Shown here: positions 46,399-55,946 of the stretch, piece by piece
Position numbering within the stretch: position 1 is the stretch's first letter
Layout of the letters: each line of letters starts with the position of its first letter
Source: Herbaspirillum huttiense
Lineage (GTDB): Bacteria > Pseudomonadota > Gammaproteobacteria > Burkholderiales > Burkholderiaceae_D
Direction: 5' to 3'
Length of the DNA: 64,000 bases
NCBI RefSeq assembly: GCF_004367745.1
Contig: NZ_CP037993.1
Location: 4,836,001 to 4,900,000 of the forward strand
Made by a program: the position numbers and the translations under genes
Notes under the pieces: model-generated
Databases searched by the model: none
Told to the model about the DNA's origin: nothing
What the model saw: the letters and a program-made list of their open reading frames with translations, nothing else

Positions 46399-47712
46399 TT
46401 ACTTGTTGACCATGCCCGGCTTGGTGGCCAGCGTGGCAATCGAACCCACCACCAGCATCACTGCCAGCATGTACATGCCGGTCGCGTTGTTGTGGGTCAG
46501 GTCCTTCAGGTAGCCGATCAGGTAGGGGCTGACGAAACCGGCCAGGTTGCCCACCGAGTTGATGGCGGCAATACCGACAGCCGCCGCAGCGCCCGACAGG
46601 AAGGCGGTCGGGAGCGACCAGAACAGCGGTGCGCAGGTCAGCACGCCGGCCGCGGCCAGCGACAGCGATGCGATCGAGACCGCGGTGTTGTCGGCGAACA
46701 GCGCCGCACCCACGAAGCCCACGCCACCCATCAGGGCCGGGATCACCAGGTGCCAGCGACGCTCACGCATGCGGTCGGCGCTGCGGCCGATCAGGTTCAT
46801 GGCGATGATGGCGCAGCCAAACGGAATGGCCGACAGCAGGCCGATTTCCAGGTTGCCCTTCACACCGGTGGCCTTGACCAGGGTCGGCATCCACAGCGTC
46901 AGGCCGTATTGACCCATGACGAAGGAGAAGTAGATCAGACACATCAGCCAGACACGCGCATCCTTCACGATGGCGCCGAAGCCGTGCTTGCTTTCCTTGC
47001 CCTTGGCATCGCCGTCGATGTCGGCTTGCAGGCTGGCCTTCTCTTCATCGGAGAGCCACTTGGCGCTCTTGACGTCGTTGTCCAGGTACAGCACCGTGGC
47101 CACACCGATCAGGACCGCCGGAATGGCTTCGATCAGGAACATCCACTGCCAGCCTTCCAGGCCGCCATTGTTGTGGAACGCATCCATGATCCAGCCCGAC
47201 AGCGGGTTGCCCAGGATGCCGGCTACCGGAATGCCGGACATGAAGACCGCGATCACCTTGGCACGGCGGTGCGAAGGGAACCAGTAGGTCAGGTACAGGA
47301 TGATGCCGGGATAGAAACCGGCTTCGGCCAGGCCCAGCAGGAAGCGCAGGACGTAGAACTGGGTGGCGTTCTGCACGAACATGAAGGCCGCCGAGAGAAT
47401 GCCCCAGGTGATCATGATGCGGGCGATCCAGATGCGCGCGCCGACCTTGTGCATCAGGATGTTGCTGGGCACTTCAAAGAGGAAGTAGCCGATGAAGAAC
47501 AGGCCAGCGCCCAGACCGAAGACGGTCTCGGAAAAACCCAGGTCCTGCGACATCTGCAGCTTGGCAAAGCCGACGTTGACGCGATCCAGATAAGCAATCA
47601 CGTAGCACAGCATCAGGAACGGCATGATGCGCCAGAAGACTTTCTTGTACAGTCCGTCCTTGGATTTGTCGTTGACGTCGAGTCCGACGCCGGAAGTGCT
47701 TGCGGTGGTCAT
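46399..47712 (-). CDS. MFS transporter, anion:cation symporter family (likely threonate/sugar acid uptake)
   Basis: 437 residues with 12 predicted membrane helices. The N-terminal YLDRVNVGFAKLQM motif and LGLAEAGFYPGIILYLTYWFP are typical of the ACS family (tartrate, galactonate and 4-hydroxyphenylacetate permeases). Located inside the otn cluster, so uptake of L-threonate or a related four-carbon sugar acid is inferred. The 277 bases upstream contain a perfect-looking hairpin at 47813-47840. Confidence 0.85.
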   Translation of the reverse strand: MTTASTSGVGLDVNDKSKDGLYKKVFWRIMPFLMLCYVIAYLDRVNVGFAKLQMSQDLGFSETVFGLGAGLFFIGYFLFEVPSNILMHKVGARIWIARIMITWGILSAAFMFVQNATQFYVLRFLLGLAEAGFYPGIILYLTYWFPSHRRAKVIAVFMSGIPVAGILGNPLSGWIMDAFHNNGGLEGWQWMFLIEAIPAVLIGVATVLYLDNDVKSAKWLSDEEKASLQADIDGDAKGKESKHGFGAIVKDARVWLMCLIYFSFVMGQYGLTLWMPTLVKATGVKGNLEIGLLSAIPFGCAIIAMNLIGRSADRMRERRWHLVIPALMGGVGFVGAALFADNTAVSIASLSLAAAGVLTCAPLFWSLPTAFLSGAAAAVGIAAINSVGNLAGFVSPYLIGYLKDLTHNNATGMYMLAVMLVVGSIATLATKPGMVNK

Positions 47713-47812
47713 GGTGTTACATCTCCCTAAGAGTGTCGCGGCTGTCTATGCACGGCCGCTGGTTGCTTGGTGCCCGTGGTCTGACGGGCAATTTATGGAT
47801 TCAATCGGACCC

Positions 47813-47840
47813 GCGTGCCGCTCCTTGCGGAACGGCACGC
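47813..47840. repeat. Intergenic hairpin between otnC and the transporter gene
   Basis: GCGTGCCG(C)TCC / GGA(A)CGGCACGC around a TTGC loop, without a T-tail. It may stabilise or process the operon mRNA rather than terminate it. Confidence 0.5.
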
Positions 47841-47989
47841 AGGCCGGCATTGATTGGCCGGTCTTGTGCCGGCTTGGCTGCACCCACCACCTTCCGTTGG
47901 GCGCAAGCGGGGCATGGCGGACTGGCTGCGTCCGCCATGACGTGTTGTTGCTATGGGTTGCTGAAGCTGCCTGAGCGCTATCGTTACTG

Positions 47990-48637
47990 CTACCAGCGCG
48001 CCTTGAAGGTGTCGCGCAGATCCTGCAGCGCGGGCTCTTCCAGCGGCGTGGCACGGCCACCGGCCAGGTGCCACAGCTTGGCGGTTTCTTCCAGTTCTTC
48101 CAGGGCAAAGGCGGCCTTGGAGACCGAGCTTTCCCACACCACCGGACCGAGCCGTTCCAGCAGCACGCCACGCACTTGCGTGGCGATCTTCGCCACCTGC
48201 TCGGCCACTTCCGGCGCACCCGGACGGGCATAGCGGATCAGCGGGATGTGGCCGACCTTCATCACGTAATACGGGGTGATGGGCGGCAAGACATCCTGCT
48301 CGCTGTAGACGCCATTGATGGTCAGCGACACCAGATGCGTGGAGTGCGTATGCACCACCGCATGCATCTCGGGATTGTTGTCGTAGATGGCGCGATGCAG
48401 GACCAGAGTCTTGGAGGGCTTGTCGCCCGAGACCCATTCCCCTGCCGCATTGACCTTCGCAATGGCCGCCGGATCGAGGAAACCGAGGCAGGCGTCGGTC
48501 GGCGTGATCAGCCAGCCGTCATCGAGACGCGCGCTGATGTTGCCGGCCGACCCGACGGTATAGCCACGCTGATAGAGCGAAGCGCCGATGCGGCAGATCT
48601 CTTCGCGCAGCGCGCTTTCGTTGGTGTTGCGGCTCAT
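47990..48637 (-). CDS. otnC: 3-oxo-tetronate 4-phosphate decarboxylase
   Basis: 215-residue class II aldolase/adducin-family protein. It decarboxylates 3-oxo-tetronate 4-phosphate to dihydroxyacetone phosphate. Signatures: RGYTVGSAGNISARL, ITPTDACLGFLDP, and the metal ligands HAVVHTHSTH; a third His is in KVGHIP. The start overlaps the otnK stop (ATGA). Family members also include fuculose-phosphate aldolases, but the otnK and ltnD neighbours make OtnC most likely. Confidence 0.9.
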   Translation of the reverse strand: MSRNTNESALREEICRIGASLYQRGYTVGSAGNISARLDDGWLITPTDACLGFLDPAAIAKVNAAGEWVSGDKPSKTLVLHRAIYDNNPEMHAVVHTHSTHLVSLTINGVYSEQDVLPPITPYYVMKVGHIPLIRYARPGAPEVAEQVAKIATQVRGVLLERLGPVVWESSVSKAAFALEELEETAKLWHLAGGRATPLEEPALQDLRDTFKARW

Positions 48638-49920
48638 GCCGTCTTCCCGTCGAGATAGCGCAGTGCCTTCTCGAAGAAATCGACGCTGCCGAAATTGCCC
48701 GACTTCAATGCCAGCGCAACCGGTTGTTCATCCAGCGTGGCGGTCGCGGGCACGCCCGGATCGATCTGCGGGCCGATGCGCAGGGCGCGCACATCCAGCG
48801 CCTGCACCACCGCACCGGATGTTTCGCCACCGGCCACCACGAACTGGCGCACGCCACGTTGCTTCAAGCCAGCGGCGATCGATGCCAGCGCCTGTTCGAC
48901 CAGGTGACCGGCCTTGGCGACGCCCAGTTCTTTCTGCACGGCCTTGACTTCATCGGGCGTGGCGGTCGCGTAAATCAATACCGGCTCGTTCTTGATGCGT
49001 TCATCGGCAAAGGCCAGCGCCTGTGCCACCACGTCTTCGCCACGGGCCAGGGCCAGCGGGTCGATGCGGAAGGCGGGACGCTTGGCCTTCCATTCGGCCA
49101 CCTGCGCATTGGTCGCCTTGGAGGCGGAACCGGCCAGCACTACCGACAGGCCATCGACCTTGGGCAGTTGCGCGGCTTCACCGGCGGCGGTCAGCAGGCC
49201 GGCGCGGCGGAAGTTCTCGGGCAGGCCCAGGGCCACGCCGGAACCACCGGTGATGAGCTTCAGTTCGGCGCAGGCTTCGCCCAGCGTGAACAGGTCCTTG
49301 TCGGAGACGGCATCGGCGATGGCCATCTTGACGCCGTCGGCGCGCAGGGCCGTGAAGCGCTCCTGCGTGGCGGCCGCGCCGCGTGCCACGGTGTCGTAGC
49401 GCACCAGGCCGACCTTGGATTCGGTCTGGCGCTGCAGGACGCGCACCAGGTTGGCATCGGTCATCGGGGTCAGCGGATGGTTTTCCATGCCCGATTCATT
49501 CAACAGCGCATCGGCCACGAACAGGTAGCCGCGATAGATGGTGCGGCCGTTTTCCGGGAAGGCCGGGCAGGCGATGGTGAAGTCCTCGCCCAGTTCCTTC
49601 ATCAGCGCATCGGTCACCGGACCGATGTTGCCTTCGTCGGTGGAATCGAAGGTGGAGCAGTACTTGAAGAAGAACTGCGTGCAGCCCTGCTGCTGCAGCC
49701 AGCGCAGTGCGGCCAGCGATTGCTCGATGGCTTCGGCAGCGGGAATGGTGCGCGACTTCAGTGCGATCACCAGCGCGTCAGCCGCCACGGCCGGCATTTC
49801 GCTGGGCACGCCGATGGTCTGCACGGTGCGCATGCCGCCGCGCACCAGCATGTTGGCCAGGTCGGTGGCGCCGGTGAAATCGTCGGCGATACAACCGAGC
49901 AAGGGACGGGATGTGGACAT
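48634..49920 (-). CDS. otnK: 3-oxo-tetronate kinase
   Basis: 428-residue member of the DUF1537 four-carbon sugar-acid kinase family. N-terminal substrate domain with LGCIADDFTGATDLANMLV and FFFKYCSTFDSTDEGNIG; C-terminal nucleotide-binding part with FVVAGGETSGAVVQAL and KSGNFGSVDFF. It phosphorylates C4 of 3-oxo-tetronate. The ATG at 49918-49920 follows an AGGAGTTTTC site on the minus strand; a longer frame upstream lacks family similarity. Confidence 0.93.
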   Translation of the reverse strand: MSTSRPLLGCIADDFTGATDLANMLVRGGMRTVQTIGVPSEMPAVAADALVIALKSRTIPAAEAIEQSLAALRWLQQQGCTQFFFKYCSTFDSTDEGNIGPVTDALMKELGEDFTIACPAFPENGRTIYRGYLFVADALLNESGMENHPLTPMTDANLVRVLQRQTESKVGLVRYDTVARGAAATQERFTALRADGVKMAIADAVSDKDLFTLGEACAELKLITGGSGVALGLPENFRRAGLLTAAGEAAQLPKVDGLSVVLAGSASKATNAQVAEWKAKRPAFRIDPLALARGEDVVAQALAFADERIKNEPVLIYATATPDEVKAVQKELGVAKAGHLVEQALASIAAGLKQRGVRQFVVAGGETSGAVVQALDVRALRIGPQIDPGVPATATLDEQPVALALKSGNFGSVDFFEKALRYLDGKTA

Positions 49921-49957
49921 GAAAACTCCTCGAATCAGATGCAGGGACGACGCTGGA

Positions 49958-50854
49958 TTACTTGGCCTTGGCCGGCGGCAGGTCGATGCCGGGGAAGATC
50001 TTGATGACGGCCGAATCATCCTCGCCGCCATGACCGGCGGTGGAAGCCATCATGAACATCTGGTGCGCAGCGGCCGACAGCGGCAGCGGGAATTTGCTGC
50101 GGCGGGCGGTATCGAGCACCAGGCCCAGATCCTTGACGAAGATGTCCACCGCCGACAGCGGCGTGTAGTCGCCGTTGAGGATGTGCGGCACGCGGTTTTC
50201 GAACATCCAGGAATTGCCGGCGCTGTGGGTGATGACGTCATACAGCGCATCCGGATTGACGCCTTCGCGCAGGCCCAGGGCCATCGCTTCAGCGGAGGCG
50301 GCGATGTGCACGCCGGCCAGCAGCTGGTTGATGATCTTGACCTTGGAGCCGATGCCGTGGGTGTCGCCCAGGCGATAGACCTTGCCGGCCATGCCGGCGA
50401 GCACGTCTTCGATCTTGGCGTAGACGTCGGCAGGACCCGAAGTCATCATGGTCATCTCGCCGGAAGCGGCGCGCGCGGCACCACCGGAGACCGGTGCGTC
50501 CAGCAGCAGCAAGTCCTTTTCTGCCAGGCGCTTGCCCAGCTCGACGGCGAAGTCGGGCGCCACGGTGGCGCTGGAGATGACGACGCTGCCCGGCTTCATC
50601 GCGGAGACGGCACCGTTCTCACCGAAGAGCACCATCTCGGTCTGGGCGGCATTGACCACCAGAGTAATGACCACATCGACCTTGGCGGCCAGCTCGGCCG
50701 GGTTGGCACAGGCCACGCCACCGGCGGCGGCGAACTTGTCCAGGACTTCCTTGCGCACGTCGCAGGCATGTACATTGAAACCGGCACGCAACAGCGAGCT
50801 GGCCACGCCATAACCCATGGCTCCCAAACCGATCACACCTACATTCTTGGACAT
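49958..50854 (-). CDS. ltnD: L-threonate dehydrogenase
   Basis: 298-residue beta-hydroxyacid dehydrogenase. Rossmann motif VIGLGAMGYGVA (about residues 7-18), substrate motif DAPVSGGAARAASG, catalytic Lys in NQLLAG-preceding GSKVKIINQ, and late KDLGLVLDTAR. In this cluster it would oxidise L-threonate to 2-oxo-tetronate with NAD. Tartronate-semialdehyde reductase is the main alternative, disfavoured by the otn neighbours. First gene of the catabolic unit, with a 180-base A+T-rich leader. Confidence 0.9.
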   Translation of the reverse strand: MSKNVGVIGLGAMGYGVASSLLRAGFNVHACDVRKEVLDKFAAAGGVACANPAELAAKVDVVITLVVNAAQTEMVLFGENGAVSAMKPGSVVISSATVAPDFAVELGKRLAEKDLLLLDAPVSGGAARAASGEMTMMTSGPADVYAKIEDVLAGMAGKVYRLGDTHGIGSKVKIINQLLAGVHIAASAEAMALGLREGVNPDALYDVITHSAGNSWMFENRVPHILNGDYTPLSAVDIFVKDLGLVLDTARRSKFPLPLSAAAHQMFMMASTAGHGGEDDSAVIKIFPGIDLPPAKAK

Positions 50855-50954
50855 AATTGCCTCCGCATTGATGACGCCGCTGCCGCTCTTGACGGGCAGG
50901 ACATTGCGCCGGGTTGATGATGCAACGCCGGCAAAGGCCGGCGTCAGAATTTCA

Positions 50955-51010
50955 AATTTCGTAAAACTTATAAACCGTTTAAATCGTTTAAAACATTCAA
51001 ATCATTTGCT
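50955..51010 (-). promoter_or_regulatory. A+T-rich leader with repeats before ltnD
   Basis: Repeated CGTTTAAA-type units at 50972-50993 lie in the only A+T-rich part of the ltnD leader. They are candidate operators for the adjacent GntR regulator or promoter elements of the threonate genes. Confidence 0.4.
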
Positions 51011-51034
51011 GCCGTTCAAGCCGGGACACTCTTT

Positions 51035-51736
51035 TCAGGACTGTCCCTGGCTCAAGCGCCGTGCCGCGTTGAACATGTGGGTCTGGGCGGCATTGCGGGC
51101 CGCCATTTCATCACCGGCGCGAATGGCTGCGACGATGGCCTCATGTTCTTCGCGCACCTGGCGCGAGAAATCCTCATACCGTGCCTCATTGCCACGCGTG
51201 ACCGCCGTGGCCGCTTCCAGATACTGGGACAGGAACTCCAGCGTCTTGATGAAGTACGGATTGCGCGTGGCCTGCGCCAGTGCGCGATGGAAGGCCACAT
51301 CGGCAGCCACGCCATCACCGCCTGCGGCCACATCGACACCGATCTGCACCAGTGCCGCGTCAATCGCCTGCAGGTCTTCCGCACTGCGGCGCTTGGCCGC
51401 CTGCGCGGCGACTTCGGCCTCGATGGCACGGCGCAGCTCGACGATCTGCAACACCGCCTCGGGCGAACTGACCTCGGTGTAATCGATGCGCAGCGGCTTG
51501 ATGCCGGCCTGCTCGGTCACGAATACGCCGCTACCCTGGCGCGGTTCGACCACGCCTTCATGTTTCAGGCGCGCGATGGCTTCGCGCACCACCGTGCGGC
51601 TCACACCGAACTGCTGCGCCAGCACCGCCTCGGTGGGCAGCTTGCTGCCCCGGGGGAAGGCACCGGCGTCGATGTTTTCCAGCAATTGCCTGGCTACAGT
51701 GTCGCTGAGCGCCTGTGCGGGGATCTTCTGAAACAT
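51035..51736 (-). CDS. FadR/FCD-type GntR transcriptional regulator
   Basis: 233 residues. N-terminal winged helix (PRGSKLPTEAVLAQQFGVSRTVVREAIARL, about residues 28-58; GVVEPRQGSGVFV wing) and C-terminal FCD ligand domain (ELRRAIEAEVAAQAAKR, DVAFHRALAQATRNPY, REEHEAIVAAI with metal-binding His). It is immediately upstream of ltnD on the same strand, so it most likely senses threonate or a related acid and controls this cluster, perhaps including itself. Confidence 0.88.
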   Translation of the reverse strand: MFQKIPAQALSDTVARQLLENIDAGAFPRGSKLPTEAVLAQQFGVSRTVVREAIARLKHEGVVEPRQGSGVFVTEQAGIKPLRIDYTEVSSPEAVLQIVELRRAIEAEVAAQAAKRRSAEDLQAIDAALVQIGVDVAAGGDGVAADVAFHRALAQATRNPYFIKTLEFLSQYLEAATAVTRGNEARYEDFSRQVREEHEAIVAAIRAGDEMAARNAAQTHMFNAARRLSQGQS

Positions 51737-51986
51737 GCTGTCTCGCGGTCGTTATCGTAAAGTTATCCGGTCATCATACAAATTTATTTTGAACGGGGCA
51801 ATCCGATTTTTTCTCTTTACCGGGAGTAACACCCCCGTTTGGCAAACAATATGCGCAGTTGACGGAACTTGACGTGATATATGCAGCAGTTCGCTCCAGA
51901 CATCAAGAATACGAATATCTCTGCCAAGGCTGCGCCAGCAGGCCGGGGGCTCTACAATCAGGGCTTTCCTGCCACGGATGTGCCGC

Positions 51987-52928
51987 ATGCCCTACGATCT
52001 CTCGGACAAGCTCGTCATTGGAATCTCTTCCCGCGCCCTCTTCGATCTCGAAGTGGAGAACGCCATCTACGACCAGCAGGGTGTGGATGCTTATGCGCAG
52101 TACCAGCGTGATCACGAGAATGATCCGCTGCAGCCGGGCACGGCCTTCCCGCTGGTCAAGGCGCTGCTGCAGCTGAATGAGCTGATCCCGGAACGCCGCC
52201 TGGTGGAGGTGGTGGTCATCTCGCGCAACACGCCCGACACCGGCCTGCGCGCCTTCAATGCCATTGCCGCCCACAAGCTCGACATCAGCCGCGCGGCCTT
52301 CACCGGTGGCGGACCGACTGCGCCTTACCTGCAAGCCTTCAAGATCGACCTGTTCCTCTCGCGCGATACCGGCGACGTGCAGGAAGCCATCGATGCCGGC
52401 GTGGCGGCGGCCCAGCTGTATGCCGCGCCACTGGACTACAGTGCCCCGGACAAGCAGATCCGCATTGCCTTCGATGGCGATGCCGTGCTGTTCTCGGCGG
52501 AGTCCGAGCGCATCTTTGCGGAGAAGGGATTGGAGGCCTTTGCGCGGCATGAACAGCGCCATCGCAAGAAGGCCATGAAGGAAGGACCGTTTGCCAAATT
52601 GCTGCTGGCCTTGTCGGCGATCCAGAAACAGTTTCCGCCCAAGCAGTGCCCGGTGCGCATCGCCATCGTCACGGCGCGCAACAGCCCGGCGCACCAGCGC
52701 GTGATCCATACCTTGCGGACCTGGAATGTGACGGTGGATGAAGCCTTTTTCCTGGGCGGGCTGAACAAGGCGGAGGTACTGCAGGCCTTCGGCGCGCACA
52801 TGTTCTTTGATGACCAGGAGGGACATGTGCAGAAGGCGGCCGTGGTGGTGCCGTCGGGGCGGGTGCCTTACAAGGGTGGGACGCTGGAGGGTACACGCCC
52901 GGGCCGGGCGCGCGCAGTCAAGGGCTGA
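51987..52928 (+). CDS. 5'-nucleotidase (cytosolic type I family)
   Basis: 313 residues. It matches the NT5C1-like 5'-nucleotidase family: LVIGISSRALFDLEVENAIY at the N terminus, VVISRNTPDTGLRAFNAI, and the haloacid-dehalogenase-like IAFDGDAVLF (nucleophile-position DGD) in the middle, then AIVTARNSPAHQRVI and FFLGG-FFDDQEGH. Likely cleaves nucleoside monophosphates in the cytoplasm. ATG 51978 nine bases upstream is an equal alternative start. Divergent from the GntR gene. Confidence 0.88.
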   Translation: MPYDLSDKLVIGISSRALFDLEVENAIYDQQGVDAYAQYQRDHENDPLQPGTAFPLVKALLQLNELIPERRLVEVVVISRNTPDTGLRAFNAIAAHKLDISRAAFTGGGPTAPYLQAFKIDLFLSRDTGDVQEAIDAGVAAAQLYAAPLDYSAPDKQIRIAFDGDAVLFSAESERIFAEKGLEAFARHEQRHRKKAMKEGPFAKLLLALSAIQKQFPPKQCPVRIAIVTARNSPAHQRVIHTLRTWNVTVDEAFFLGGLNKAEVLQAFGAHMFFDDQEGHVQKAAVVVPSGRVPYKGGTLEGTRPGRARAVKG

Positions 52929-52949
52929 GCAGCGGCCGCAAAGCTGGCC

Positions 52950-53621
52950 TCAGGCAGTCCGCCGCTCTTTGTCTGCATTGACGATGAAGGCGCGCGTGGT
53001 GAAATACAGCACCAGCCCATTCAAGAGATGCCAGAACATGTGCGTGCCCAAGGGCAGGGTCGGACACACCGCCATATCGATCGAACGCAACACCAGCGAC
53101 AGCGTAAATACTCCGGTAGCCAACAGCAGCACCATGGGTTCGGTCTTGCGCATGCGCCAGTGATACACGCCCAGCCCGCCAATGAACAGCCATGCCGAAC
53201 CATAGGACGCCACCGAACCATTGAGCCACTGCTCCGGCAAGCGGCCCACACCGTAGGTCACGACAAAGAAGAACACCACCCAGCACATCGTCACGAGCCA
53301 GTTGCAGCGCGCCACCTTGCGTACATAGAAGGCCAGGAACAGCACCTGATACACCGAAATCGGAATGACATCGGCGAACAGGGCCCAGCGCTGCGCAACG
53401 GTGTGGAAAAGAAAACTGCCCACCCCGATCACGGCCACCATCAGCGTCAGAATCCGCGACATCACCACGCCACCGCGTTGCTGCGGCAACGGCAAGCGCC
53501 ACAGGAAATACACGGCAAGCAGGAAGGCGAGATTGGAAAGGGCATTGACGGGCTCAGCCCAGAAGGCGGTGCTGAGGCGTTCGCAATACAGGTCTACCGG
53601 TGCAAGAAGCGATGCGGTCAT
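52950..53621 (-). CDS. Ceramidase-domain membrane protein
   Basis: 223 residues, about seven membrane helices. It shows the alkaline ceramidase/PAQR-like pattern: EPVNALSNLAFLLA, GVGSFLFHTVAQRWALFAD (His and Asp) and GTHMFWHLLNGLVLY (two His), which together would make a zinc site. Bacterial members have no proven substrate; a membrane amidase is inferred. It is convergent with the 5'-nucleotidase, with a 21-base gap. Confidence 0.82.
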   Translation of the reverse strand: MTASLLAPVDLYCERLSTAFWAEPVNALSNLAFLLAVYFLWRLPLPQQRGGVVMSRILTLMVAVIGVGSFLFHTVAQRWALFADVIPISVYQVLFLAFYVRKVARCNWLVTMCWVVFFFVVTYGVGRLPEQWLNGSVASYGSAWLFIGGLGVYHWRMRKTEPMVLLLATGVFTLSLVLRSIDMAVCPTLPLGTHMFWHLLNGLVLYFTTRAFIVNADKERRTA

Positions 53622-53741
53622 GGTGTGTGTCGCGCTGGTCGTCGCAGATCAAGGGGGAATCGTAACCGGCGATCAAGAGGCCACCCGTTCACGATGCAGC
53701 CGCCATGATCCGCGAAGCCGCCGAATTTTTCCAGTCGCGCT

Positions 53742-54941
53742 TTACTGTCCTTGCGTGTCCGCCCCGATCACCCTGCCCGGCCGCCCCGCCAGCCAGCCCA
53801 GTACGCCCATCAGAACTGCACCTCCGGCACACAGCGCCAGCACCAGCGTCCATCCCCCGCTGGCATCATGCAGTCGCCCCATGAGGATGGGCCCGGCGGC
53901 CGCCAGCAGATAGCCCACGCTCTGCGCCATCGCTGACAGCGCAGCAGCCTGTGGCGGTGTCGATACGCGCGTGCCGACAAAGGCCAGCCCCAGGATCAGT
54001 ACCGCGCCCGTCCCGAACCCAAACAGCGGCACCCAGATGATGGACGCCTGCGGCCACGCAATGAGGCCGATGAGGCTCAGGACAGTCGCAGCCGACATGC
54101 TCACCGCCACCGGGCGATGATCGCGCATGCGCGGACCCAGCGGCACCAGCAGCAAGCCCGGCAAGGCCGAGGCCAGCTGCATCAGGCCATGCAGGTTGCC
54201 CGCCTCCACCGCACTGTGACCATTGGCCGCGAGGATGGACGGCAGCCATGCCGTCACCACGTAATACACCAGCGAATTGGTCCCGAGGAAGAAAGTCACC
54301 TGCCACGCCAACGGCTGGCGCCACATCGACGCCGCACGTGCAGGCGCAGTGGCCGGGCGCGTATCACGCCGCAATTGCGGCAGCCAGACCAGTACCGTCA
54401 CCAGCGGCAATGCAATGAACGAAGCCAGCGCCCACGCCCAGCCCAGGCCCGCCGCCAGCGGCACCGCACAGACCGAGCCCAGCGCCGACGCACCGCCCAT
54501 GGTGAGCGCATAGATGGCCGTCATGCGCGTGAGGTCGTCGGGAAAATCGCGCTTGAGCAAGCTGGGCAACAGCACATTGCCGCCGGCAATCCCGCAGCCG
54601 ATGACACAGGTCCCGGCCAGCAAGGCCGCCACCGATCCCGAAGAGCGCAGCACGATACCGCCCGCAATCAACAGCAAGGCCAGCAGGAGCGTGCGCTCCA
54701 ATCCGAGACTGCGCGCCACGCGGGCCGCCAGCGGCGAGACCAGAGCAAAGCACAGCAGTGGCAAGGTCAGCATCAGCCCGGCGGCACCGGCCGAAAGCGC
54801 GAAGGTCTGTTGCAGCAGGCCCATCACCGGCCCGACGGCCGTGACCGGTGCGCGCAGATTGGCGGCAATCAGCAGGATGCCTGCAATGAGCCAGACATTG
54901 CGGTGAAGAGGGCGAACATGAGGGGGATGCGTGGCATGCAT
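53742..54941 (-). CDS. MFS transporter, CynX/NimT family
   Basis: 399 residues, 12 membrane helices, CynX/NimT-type signatures (LRAPVTAVGPVMGLLQ, GIAGGNVLLPSLLKRDFPD, GTNSLVYYVVTAWLPSILA). E. coli NimT exports 2-nitroimidazole. It is divergent from an AraC-family gene, the same layout as nimT-nimR, so efflux of a drug or aromatic compound under AraC control is inferred. The ATG at 54939-54941 is preferred to a TTG at 54974. Confidence 0.85.
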   Translation of the reverse strand: MHATHPPHVRPLHRNVWLIAGILLIAANLRAPVTAVGPVMGLLQQTFALSAGAAGLMLTLPLLCFALVSPLAARVARSLGLERTLLLALLLIAGGIVLRSSGSVAALLAGTCVIGCGIAGGNVLLPSLLKRDFPDDLTRMTAIYALTMGGASALGSVCAVPLAAGLGWAWALASFIALPLVTVLVWLPQLRRDTRPATAPARAASMWRQPLAWQVTFFLGTNSLVYYVVTAWLPSILAANGHSAVEAGNLHGLMQLASALPGLLLVPLGPRMRDHRPVAVSMSAATVLSLIGLIAWPQASIIWVPLFGFGTGAVLILGLAFVGTRVSTPPQAAALSAMAQSVGYLLAAAGPILMGRLHDASGGWTLVLALCAGGAVLMGVLGWLAGRPGRVIGADTQGQ

Positions 54942-55064
54942 GGCGGTCGGGAAGAAGGACAAAGATTGATCCAAAGCAGCGAGCGCCCAGCTTAGCCAAT
55001 CGCAGCCTGTACGAATTTGGCTACAATGCCAGCCTATTGCTAAAAACGGTCAACCCTGCTCCCG

Positions 55065-55946
55065 ATGGCCACTCTCTACGCCAGCCTGGTCGAACACGAT
55101 CCGGACCGCCTCGATGCCGCGGTCACGGCCCTGCGCGTGCATACCAGCCAGAGCGAGCGCGAGACGCCTTTCCACAGCCATCGCAAGGGCCAGCTGGTGG
55201 TGGCCCTGCACGGTGCGGTCACCTGCGAGACGGCGCAGGGCATGTGGATCGTGCCGCCGCAGTCGGCGGTCTGGATTCCGCCTGGCTTGCCGCACAGCAA
55301 CCGTGTCACGCTTGACGGCCAGCTGTGCTTCCTCTTCATCGCGCCACATGCAGCCAGCATGCCGGACCAGTGCTGCACGCTGGCGCTGTCGCCCCTGCTG
55401 GTGCAGATGATCTGCCACCTCGCCGAGCAGCGCCAGGACTACGCCCCGCACGAGCGCACCGCGCGTCTGGCCTCGGTACTGGTGGAGGAACTGGAACACA
55501 GCCAGCGCCACGCCCTGCCCCTGCACCTGCCCGTGCCGCAGCATTCGCGGCTGCGTGCGATTGCGCGCCACTTGGCCGAACAACCGGCCGACCGCAGCAC
55601 AGTCGCCGAATGGGGCCAGCGCCATGCGATGAGCGAGCGCAGTTTTGCGCGCTTCGTGCAGGCCGAAACCGGCATGAGCTTCGGCCGCTGGCGGCGGCAG
55701 ATCCACCTGATGCTGGCCCTGCAATGGCTGGCCTCGGGCAGCTCGGTGCAGCGCGTCTCGCAGGACCTGGGCTATGAATCGGTGAGTGCCTTCATCACCA
55801 TGTTCCGCAATACCCTGGGCAAGCCGCCCGCGCGCTACATGGCGCAGCGCCAGACCCCGCTTGCCCGCCCCGCTTCTTCCCCACCGGCCAGCCCGGCGGC
55901 CCCCTACTTCCAACCGACACGGAACGCCTCATGGAAACCGAACTGA
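55065..55946 (+). CDS. AraC-family regulator (NimR-like)
   Basis: 293 residues. An N-terminal cupin (about 30-100, FHSHRKGQLVVALHGAV, WIPPGLPHSN) and a C-terminal AraC double helix-turn-helix (about 165-260, AEWGQRHAMSERSFARFVQ, RVSQDLGYESVSAFITMF). The arrangement fits regulators of adjacent MFS exporters such as NimR; the shared 120-base intergenic region should contain its site. The Pro/Ala-rich tail overlaps the CYTH-CHAD start by 16 bases. Confidence 0.87.
   Translation: MATLYASLVEHDPDRLDAAVTALRVHTSQSERETPFHSHRKGQLVVALHGAVTCETAQGMWIVPPQSAVWIPPGLPHSNRVTLDGQLCFLFIAPHAASMPDQCCTLALSPLLVQMICHLAEQRQDYAPHERTARLASVLVEELEHSQRHALPLHLPVPQHSRLRAIARHLAEQPADRSTVAEWGQRHAMSERSFARFVQAETGMSFGRWRRQIHLMLALQWLASGSSVQRVSQDLGYESVSAFITMFRNTLGKPPARYMAQRQTPLARPASSPPASPAAPYFQPTRNASWKPN

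Noticed and set aside
45490-47730. Plus-strand frame of about 750 codons opposite otnI and the MFS transporter
   Set aside because: Spans two real genes and their intergenic hairpin; composition is that of a codon-position shadow.
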